A stretch of DNA of 12,431 bases from Anaerolineales bacterium. Lineage in GTDB: Bacteria > Chloroflexota > Anaerolineae > Anaerolineales > Villigracilaceae. The notes beneath the pieces are model-generated. The model was not told the DNA's origin. It worked only from the letters and a program-made list of their open reading frames with translations, and did no database searches. Positions 7,568-12,431 of the stretch are shown one piece after another. The DNA lies in NCBI GenBank assembly GCA_025966435.1, contig JAICRQ010000045.1, positions 1 through 12,431 of the forward strand, read 5' to 3'. Numbering within the stretch: the stretch's first letter is position 1; the number at the start of each line of letters is the position of its first letter. Position numbers and translations under genes: made by a program.

Positions 7568-7573
7568 TATAAT
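7568..7573 (+). promoter_or_regulatory. Perfect -10 box (TATAAT) for the alditol-oxidase gene set
   Basis: TATAAT matches the sigma-70 -10 consensus exactly and would start RNA near 7580, leaving a leader of about 63 nt before ATG 7643. No convincing -35 is seen 16-18 bp upstream (GATAGT and neighbours), so the promoter may need an activator, perhaps at the palindrome 7531-7544. Confidence 0.45.
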
Positions 7574-7642
7574 GAAATCACCCCTAGGCACAAACATGCA
7601 AGTGGATCGCGACTTTATATTTCTCGCTGCAGGTATCGGAAG

Positions 7643-8914
7643 ATGATAAACAATCCAAGCAATTGGGCTGGAAACTATTTGTATCGTGCCGCTCAAATTC
7701 ATGCGCCGGAGACGGTGGAACAAGTCCAGGAGCTGGTCATTCGCAGTAACAAAGTAAAGGCGCTTGGAACACGCCACTCCTTCAACGACATCGCAGACTC
7801 GTCTGGCGACCTTATTTACCTCGAGCGTTTCGACAAAATCCTGGGGTTGGACCGTGAGCGCCGCACCGTGACGGTGGAAGCAGGGGTCCGTTATGGACAG
7901 CTTGCGCGCTGGCTCCATGATGCAGGCTATGCCTTGCATAACCTGGCATCGCTGCCGCACATTTCTGTCGCTGGGGCGGTCGCCACGGCGACCCACGGCT
8001 CCGGTGACCGTCATGGAAATCTTGCCACAGCGGTTTCGGCAATGGAGTTGGTGACAGGCAATGGCGAGCTCATGTTTTTGTCACGTGAGCATGACCGTGA
8101 GCAGTTTGAAGGAGCGGTTGTTGGACTCGGTGGGCTGGGTGTGATCACCAAGCTTACTCTCGACATTTCCCCAACGTTCCTCATGCAGCAGGATGTGTAC
8201 GAAAACCTGCCGTTCACAGCAGTCGAGGACTATTATGATGAGCTAACCTCCAGCTTGTACAGCGTCAGTCTGTTTACAAACTGGCAAGACTCGGCGTTCA
8301 ATCAAGTGTGGTTGAAACGCCACGTGCTCGATGGAATGTCTGTCAAAGCAGAACCGGAGTTATTTGGCGCGAGGCTTGCCATAAATAATCTCCATCCTAT
8401 CGCTACGCTTTCCGCCGAAAACTGCACGGAGCAGTTGGGCGTCTGTGGTCCCTGGTTCGAGCGCCTGCCTCATTTCCGCATGGAGTTCACTCCCAGCAGT
8501 GGCGCAGAACTGCAGAGCGAATATTTTATTCCGCGCCAGCATGTGTTTGCTGCCTTACAAGCCATTAACTCGATGCGAGAGCAGATTGCGCCGCTCCTCC
8601 AAATCTCAGAACTGCGCACCATCGCTGCCGACAACTTATGGATGAGTCCCTGCTATCAGCAAGCCTCTGTTGGCATTCATTTCACCTGGGAACAGGATTG
8701 GGAAAACGTGCGCAACGTGCTGCCAAAGATTGAGGAAGCACTTGCGCCCTTTCATGCGCGACCACATTGGGCAAAGCTGTTTACCATGTCCCCTGACCGC
8801 CTGCAATCCCTTTATGAAAAACTTCCGGACTTTCGGCAGCTTCTTCAGCGATATGATCTACAGGGTAAATTTCGCAATGAATATCTCGATAAATATATTT
8901 TCGGAATGTCGTAG
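7643..8914 (+). CDS. aldO: Alditol oxidase-type FAD oxidase (AldO / xylitol oxidase family)
   Basis: A 423-residue flavoenzyme of the VAO/PCMH fold: FAD_binding_4 domain (about 12-185), then an ALO-type substrate domain. It resembles Streptomyces alditol oxidase closely over the whole length, which oxidises the terminal hydroxyl of xylitol, sorbitol and related polyols with O2, giving aldose and H2O2. His45 in GTRHSFND is at the position of the His that covalently binds FAD in AldO. The segment SLPHISVAGAVATATHGSG (103-121) is the flavin-binding core. Glu323 and Arg325 (ELRTIAAD) and Lys378 (HWAKLF) match the AldO catalytic residues. ATG 7643 is chosen because NWAGN then falls at the family's N-terminus; the frame stays open back to a TTG at 7556, but those 29 codons have no family match. 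The ribosome site is weak. No signal peptide. First of three closely packed genes. A sugar-lactone oxidase role is less likely. Confidence 0.88.
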   Translation: MINNPSNWAGNYLYRAAQIHAPETVEQVQELVIRSNKVKALGTRHSFNDIADSSGDLIYLERFDKILGLDRERRTVTVEAGVRYGQLARWLHDAGYALHNLASLPHISVAGAVATATHGSGDRHGNLATAVSAMELVTGNGELMFLSREHDREQFEGAVVGLGGLGVITKLTLDISPTFLMQQDVYENLPFTAVEDYYDELTSSLYSVSLFTNWQDSAFNQVWLKRHVLDGMSVKAEPELFGARLAINNLHPIATLSAENCTEQLGVCGPWFERLPHFRMEFTPSSGAELQSEYFIPRQHVFAALQAINSMREQIAPLLQISELRTIAADNLWMSPCYQQASVGIHFTWEQDWENVRNVLPKIEEALAPFHARPHWAKLFTMSPDRLQSLYEKLPDFRQLLQRYDLQGKFRNEYLDKYIFGMS

Positions 8915-8919
8915 CGAAG

Positions 8920-9423
8920 ATGAATACCTCACATATCGCCATTGACACGCTTGCCCGGCTGATCGAGGAGGCTTTCGATGGTGACCCCTCCCATTCGTTG
9001 CTTGCCAATCTTCACGATCTTCGGGAAGAGGACTGGACTGTCACACTAGGTGAAGGCGCTCGTTCCGTTGCCGATATTCTGGAACATGTCGGCTGGTCCA
9101 AATGGATGTATGAAGACTACGCCTTCGGTAGCGCCTCCATGCGCGGGGATCAGCCGCCTCTGCTCCCGGAGGGAGGTGCACACTCGCGTCCGCATGAAGA
9201 GCTGCTTATCTGGCTGACGGAGGGGCACCGACGCTGGCTTGCCTCCGTTCGCGCCCTTGCAGACGATAGCGAGCTGGACCGTGAACGGCTCACGAATTGG
9301 GGAGAGCGACTCCCGACCCGCGATATCATCCGCATTATGATCGCTCATGATTTCTACCATGCCGGTGAGATCAATCACCTGCGCGCCTTGCTTCAAAAGA
9401 CAGATCGCTGGCCCTATGACTAA
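8920..9423 (+). CDS. DinB-superfamily four-helix protein, putative metal-dependent
   Basis: A 167-residue protein of the DinB / YfiT-like fold: four helices with a metal site formed by three His residues. Candidate ligands are His56 (ADILEHVGW), His143 and His147 (IAHDFYHAGEINH); the spacing of the last two is the usual DinB pattern. Some relatives are thiol-dependent S-transferases (mycothiol, bacillithiol), while many have no known reaction. It starts 5 bp after the alditol-oxidase stop and ends 6 bp before the methyltransferase gene, so it is almost certainly co-transcribed with both. The ribosome site is poor, which suggests translational coupling. A role in detoxifying reactive products of the upstream H2O2-forming oxidase is possible but only inferred. 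The founding name refers to DNA-damage induction; nothing here indicates that. Confidence 0.75.
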   Translation: MNTSHIAIDTLARLIEEAFDGDPSHSLLANLHDLREEDWTVTLGEGARSVADILEHVGWSKWMYEDYAFGSASMRGDQPPLLPEGGAHSRPHEELLIWLTEGHRRWLASVRALADDSELDRERLTNWGERLPTRDIIRIMIAHDFYHAGEINHLRALLQKTDRWPYD

Positions 9424-9429
9424 TCGCCT

Positions 9430-10371
9430 ATGAATCCCATCGCTTCCATTTTAGATCAAAACCCTGCTCTCATCATCGATGGTGCCCTCGCCACCGAACT
9501 GGAACGCCGCGGCTATAACCTTAAAGATGAGCTCTGGTCCGCCAGAATATTGCTCGAACAGCCCGAAGCCATCAAGCAAGTGCATCTGGATTATTTCAAA
9601 GCCGGAGCAGACTGTGCCATCACAGCCAGTTATCAAGCCACAATGGAAGGATTTATCAAACGCGGATTGAACAAAGCAGAAGCGATTGGTTTGATTCAAA
9701 AATCTGTTCGTCTCGCCATCGAGGCGCGCGAGGAGTTCTGGTCAGAGCCTGCGAATCGTATCGGTAGATCGAAGCCGTTTGTCGCTGCATCGGTGGGACC
9801 GTACGGCGCCTATCTGGCAGATGGTTCGGAATATCGCGGTAATTATGGGCTTAGCGAAAAGGAATTGATGGAGTTTCACCACCCCCGCATGAAAGCTCTC
9901 ATTGAAGCCGGCGCGGAGATGCTTGCCTGTGAAACAATACCCTGTCTGGTCGAGGCGCAGGCGATTGCAAAATTACTCAAGGAATATCCAACGATTACTG
10001 CATGGATGAGCTTTAGTGGGCGCGACGAAAGACATATCTCGGAAGGTAAGGTGTTTTCCGATTGTGTAAAGCAATTGGACGGACAGCCCCAAATTACCGC
10101 AATTGGAATCAATTGCACATCCCCGAAATTTATTCCGTCCTTGATTCGTGAAGCCGAAAAGTCAACGGAGAAACCCATTCTTGTTTATCCCAACTCTGGC
10201 GAGACCTATAACGCTGAAAAGAATGATTGGAATGGGGATCCTCTCTTTGAGTCATTTGGGGAGCAGGCACGCGAATGGTATAAGTCTGGCGCGCGCCTGA
10301 TTGGCGGCTGCTGCCGCACAACACCGGCAGACATACATGTCATTGCAAGCTGGGCACGAGATATTGTGTAA
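9430..10371 (+). CDS. mmuM: Homocysteine S-methyltransferase (MmuM type)
   Basis: A 313-residue cytoplasmic zinc enzyme that transfers a methyl group from S-methylmethionine (or S-adenosylmethionine) to homocysteine to make methionine. It is a single TIM barrel. Zinc ligands Cys229 (GINCTSP) and Cys294/Cys295 (GGCCRTTP) are present at the positions typical of E. coli MmuM, and the length matches (about 310). The N-terminal IIDGALATELERRG (15-28) and SVGPYGAYLADGSEYRGNYG (121-140) are family signatures. There is no cobalamin or folate domain, so it is not MetH. It starts 6 bp after the DinB-family gene and is the last gene of the set; a gap of about 100 bp follows with no clear terminator hairpin. 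No MmuP-like permease is in the window. Confidence 0.92.
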   Translation: MNPIASILDQNPALIIDGALATELERRGYNLKDELWSARILLEQPEAIKQVHLDYFKAGADCAITASYQATMEGFIKRGLNKAEAIGLIQKSVRLAIEAREEFWSEPANRIGRSKPFVAASVGPYGAYLADGSEYRGNYGLSEKELMEFHHPRMKALIEAGAEMLACETIPCLVEAQAIAKLLKEYPTITAWMSFSGRDERHISEGKVFSDCVKQLDGQPQITAIGINCTSPKFIPSLIREAEKSTEKPILVYPNSGETYNAEKNDWNGDPLFESFGEQAREWYKSGARLIGGCCRTTPADIHVIASWARDIV

Positions 10372-10460
10372 GAGTCATTCTTCAATACTGTCTGATTGTT
10401 AAGACAAACTTCAGGGAAATCTATCGCCTTCGAATGCGCTCGACGGGTTGCCCTTATTGA

Positions 10461-10467
10461 TGAGGAG
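10461..10467 (+). promoter_or_regulatory. Strong Shine-Dalgarno of the alcohol dehydrogenase gene
   Basis: TGAGGAG, 5 nt before ATG 10473, is the best ribosome site in the window and suggests high translation. The rest of the gap 10372-10460 shows no promoter that I trust. Confidence 0.7.
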
Positions 10468-10472
10468 AAAAC

Positions 10473-11507
10473 ATGAAAGCAGTCCGCATGGTTGAGACGG
10501 GCAAAGCATTAGAGTTGCAGCACATCCCCATTCCATCCGCCGGCGAAGAGGATGTGCTGGTGCGCGTCCGCGCCGCGGGAATCTGTCACTCAGACGCGCA
10601 TTACCGCGCCGGGCGCTCAAGCATGGGGAGGCTGCCGATTACGCTTGGGCATGAGGTCGCCGGGGAAGTGGAATGGGTTGGGGCAAAAGTCACAAATGTC
10701 AAAGCAGGAGACCGGGTTTGCCTGCATTACAACATTTCGTGCGGCAATTGCTATTACTGCAAAACGGGGAAGGAACAGTTCTGCACGACCGTAAAAATGA
10801 TAGGGCACCACATTGACGGCGGCTATGCGGAATACATCGCGATACCTGCACAGAATGCTATTCCGCTGCCGGAGGAAATCTCCTTCGAGGAAGGCGCGAC
10901 GCTGATGTGCGCCTCCGCGACCGCCCTGCACGCGCTGTGTCGAGGCAGGGTGAAGGACGGGGAAACAGTAGCCGTGTTCGGCGTGGGTGGGCTCGGGCTG
11001 TCTGCCATCCAACTGGCAAAAGCCCTGGGAGCGGTCGAGGTCTATGCGGTGGACATCAAGCAGGATAAGCTCGAACTCGCCTCCGAATATGGCGCCATCC
11101 CTGTGGATGCAAGCCGCTCGGACGCGGTGGAGGAAATCCGCAGATCCACCCAGGGCAAAGGCGTGGATGTCGCACTCGAGATGATCGGTTTACCAGTCAC
11201 CATGAAGCAGACTATCGAATCGCTCGGCGTGCTCGGGCGCGCCGTGATTGTGGGACTCAGCCCAACCTCGCTGGAAGTCCACCCTTACCATACGTTGATA
11301 GGATACGAAGCCGAAGTGATTGGTTCAAACGATCACCTCCTGCAGGAGTTACCGTTGCTGATCGACATGGCACGCCGCAAGGTTTTTGACACTTCACGTG
11401 TCGTCTCACGGAGGATTCCGCTCGAGGCAGAGATCATCAATCAGCGGCTTGATGATCTGGAAAATTTTACTGATGATGTGCGCGCGGTCATCGTGCAAGA
11501 AGCTTGA
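10473..11507 (+). CDS. Zinc-dependent medium-chain alcohol dehydrogenase
   Basis: A 344-residue cytoplasmic MDR-family enzyme that interconverts alcohols and aldehydes or ketones with NAD(P). The GroES-like N-terminal domain has catalytic zinc ligands Cys38 (GICHSD), His60 and Glu61 (GHE) and structural zinc ligands Cys90, Cys93, Cys96 and Cys104 (CGNCYYC...C). The Rossmann domain carries GVGGLG (170-175) and Asp194 at the end of the second strand (AVDIKQ), which favours NAD over NADP. Length is normal. It is preceded by about 100 bp and a strong Shine-Dalgarno, so it is probably a separate unit from the methyltransferase gene. Substrate is unknown: it could be a simple alcohol, a polyol or a cyclic alcohol, and the nearby polyol and sugar oxidases make a polyol worth testing. 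No family-specific motif separates these. Confidence 0.88.
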   Translation: MKAVRMVETGKALELQHIPIPSAGEEDVLVRVRAAGICHSDAHYRAGRSSMGRLPITLGHEVAGEVEWVGAKVTNVKAGDRVCLHYNISCGNCYYCKTGKEQFCTTVKMIGHHIDGGYAEYIAIPAQNAIPLPEEISFEEGATLMCASATALHALCRGRVKDGETVAVFGVGGLGLSAIQLAKALGAVEVYAVDIKQDKLELASEYGAIPVDASRSDAVEEIRRSTQGKGVDVALEMIGLPVTMKQTIESLGVLGRAVIVGLSPTSLEVHPYHTLIGYEAEVIGSNDHLLQELPLLIDMARRKVFDTSRVVSRRIPLEAEIINQRLDDLENFTDDVRAVIVQEA

Positions 11508-11600
11508 CGGTATCTAAACGTTTGCGGCTTCAGTGTCTTTCCTCAATGAATTCCCCCATAGCCACTTTTTAGGCGATATTGTATTCTTGGGCATCGTTAC

Positions 11601-11605
11601 GGAGG
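11601..11605 (+). promoter_or_regulatory. Shine-Dalgarno that fixes the GTG start of the PAP2 gene
   Basis: GGAGG lies 6 nt before GTG 11612. The open frame extends back to a TTG at 11579, but that start has no ribosome site, so the GTG is preferred. Confidence 0.75.
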
Positions 11606-11611
11606 CAAACA

Positions 11612-12310
11612 GTGAGTTCCCCAGTGTACTCAGCTGAAACGTCAGAAACAAATCACCGTACTCTTCCCCGGAAGAAACGAATCGTTTGGATTCTGCTTGC
11701 ATGCTGTATCCAAATGATCTATCTGCCAACCAGCAATCGGGTCACGGGAGGCATGGAACCTAAATTGCCGATTGATATCTTTCCCGTTTGGCCGGGATGG
11801 GTGTTGCCGTACGTGTTGTGTTATATCCTGTGGTTTGCCAGCTTCACCCGGGTCATCCTTAAAGCGGATGATCGGCAGTTTCGTTCCTTCCTTGCAGCCT
11901 GTATATTGACCTTTACCCTGGGCGTTTCGACCTTTATCTTTTTTCCCACCTACGTGAAACCCGTTTTCCTCCAAGGAAGCGATATCTTCACATCCATCCT
12001 GCGCATCTTTCATGAAGAGACAGGTCGATATGCTGCACTGCCCAGCGGGCATGTGTATATTACAACCTTGCTTACCTTGTTCTTTAGCCGCTGGTATCCC
12101 CGCTCCAGGCTGTTATGGATCTTGATCCTGATTGTCGTTTCCCTTTCGACGTTGTTTACCAGACAGCATTATATACTCGACGTGCTCGGAGGGTATCTGG
12201 TGGCTCTTGCCGGCTATTATTTTGGCTTATGGTGGGCAGGGTTTTACTCCGTGCAACATCTATTCAGCAGGCGATCAGGTAAGAGCATAACTTCATCGAC
12301 TCTGAACTGA
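11612..12310 (+). CDS. PAP2-superfamily membrane protein (PAP2_3 / inositolphosphotransferase-like)
   Basis: A 232-residue integral membrane protein with about six hydrophobic helices (roughly 24-40, 60-80, 91-112, 148-158, 158-173 and 182-202). The phosphatase motifs are PSGHV (144-148) with acid His147, and TRQHYILDVLGGY (173-185) with nucleophile His176 and Asp180. Such enzymes cleave a lipid phosphate or diphosphate, or transfer a phospho-alcohol head group, at the membrane. The classic SR-x5-H arginine is Thr170 here; Arg174 precedes Gln-His instead, a pattern of the PAP2_3 group that includes inositol phosphorylceramide synthase relatives. The first motif (KX6RP) is not recognisable. 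Lipid phosphatase and head-group transferase are both possible. It has its own leader of about 100 bp after the dehydrogenase. Confidence 0.8.
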   Translation: MSSPVYSAETSETNHRTLPRKKRIVWILLACCIQMIYLPTSNRVTGGMEPKLPIDIFPVWPGWVLPYVLCYILWFASFTRVILKADDRQFRSFLAACILTFTLGVSTFIFFPTYVKPVFLQGSDIFTSILRIFHEETGRYAALPSGHVYITTLLTLFFSRWYPRSRLLWILILIVVSLSTLFTRQHYILDVLGGYLVALAGYYFGLWWAGFYSVQHLFSRRSGKSITSSTLN

Positions 12311-12339
12311 TTGCGATTTAGGGGAAATTGCTTTATAGT
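12311..12339 (+). promoter_or_regulatory. Sigma-70-type promoter, probably giving a leaderless mRNA
   Basis: A -35 TTGCGA (12311-12316) and a -10 TATAGT (12334-12339) are separated by exactly 17 bp. The expected start point is 12346-12347, on or next to the ATG at 12347, so the transcript would have almost no 5' leader. No usable Shine-Dalgarno stands before that ATG, which fits. Confidence 0.55.
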
Positions 12340-12346
12340 CTGGGGC

Positions 12347-12431
12347 ATGGAACCAATAAAAGTTACTCGTCCGAAATTCCCCAAAGGATACGTGGATAAA
12401 CCTGTGTCTTACCTGACCTGGGACTGGGTCG
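12347..12431 (+). CDS. N-terminal fragment, probable PPOX-fold (pyridoxamine 5'-phosphate oxidase-like) flavin protein
   Basis: Only 28 codons are in the window; the frame is open to the edge. The start MEPIKVTRPKFPKGY followed by SYLTWDWV resembles the N-terminus of small split-barrel PPOX-family proteins, which commonly begin with RPxFPxGY and a W-S/D-W-V motif before the flavin-binding core. That core is not present here, so the family call rests on this short stretch only. The start is supported by the well-formed promoter ending just upstream. Function cannot be stated. Confidence 0.45.
   Translation, partial: MEPIKVTRPKFPKGYVDKPVSYLTWDWV

Noticed and set aside
11516..11523. AAACGTTT palindrome after the alcohol dehydrogenase gene
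   Set aside because: An 8-bp palindrome is expected by chance at this length, and it is not placed next to a recognisable promoter.
2263..12310. UbiA, PAP2 protein and an FAD oxidase as a decaprenyl-phosphoryl-arabinose (DprE1-like) pathway
   Set aside because: The VAO-type oxidase matches alditol oxidase rather than DprE1, no DprE2-like reductase is present, and the genes lie in three separate transcription units.

Overview
The window is a compact bacterial chromosomal segment with eight complete protein genes and one truncated gene. There is no RNA gene, mobile element, tandem repeat or CRISPR array that I can see. Gaps are short, and the largest non-coding stretch is about 230 bp (7410-7642). 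Moderate-to-high GC, a giant soluble-adenylyl-cyclase-type protein with STAND ATPase and TPR regions, small accessory metabolic enzymes and a likely leaderless promoter would fit a free-living bacterium such as a member of the Chloroflexota. That placement is inferred from gene style only; no marker gene is present.

Layout. A plus-strand HAD-type phosphatase (18-680) converges on a three-gene minus-strand operon (7409 down to 688). In transcription order the operon encodes: (1) a 1408-residue protein with two class III cyclase domains, an AAA/STAND ATPase and a TPR-like C-terminus; (2) a UbiA-family membrane prenyltransferase; (3) a GMC flavoprotein resembling bacterial pyranose 2-oxidase / C-glycoside 3-oxidase. 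Gaps inside the operon are 2 and 9 bp, and the Shine-Dalgarno of the oxidase overlaps the UbiA stop codon. Diverging from it on the plus strand is a second compact set: an alditol-oxidase-type flavoprotein (7643-8914), a DinB-fold protein (8920-9423) and a homocysteine S-methyltransferase (9430-10371), separated by 5 and 6 bp. Single genes with their own leaders follow: a zinc alcohol dehydrogenase (10473-11507), a PAP2_3-type membrane phosphatase/transferase (11612-12310) and the first 28 codons of a probable PPOX-fold protein (12347-12431).

How they may work together. The divergent region 7410-7642 looks regulatory. It holds a good minus-strand promoter for the cyclase operon, a CRP-like dyad over its -10 box, a 29-bp interrupted dyad over its -35 box, a 14-bp palindrome and a perfect TATAAT for the plus-strand set. 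Two unrelated flavin-dependent sugar/polyol oxidase families flank this region, one of them in an operon with a cAMP-type cyclase. My working hypothesis is a cyclase-governed carbohydrate/polyol oxidation locus, with the UbiA enzyme supplying or anchoring a lipid substrate for the GMC oxidase. The operon structure and motifs are seen directly; the pathway is inference.
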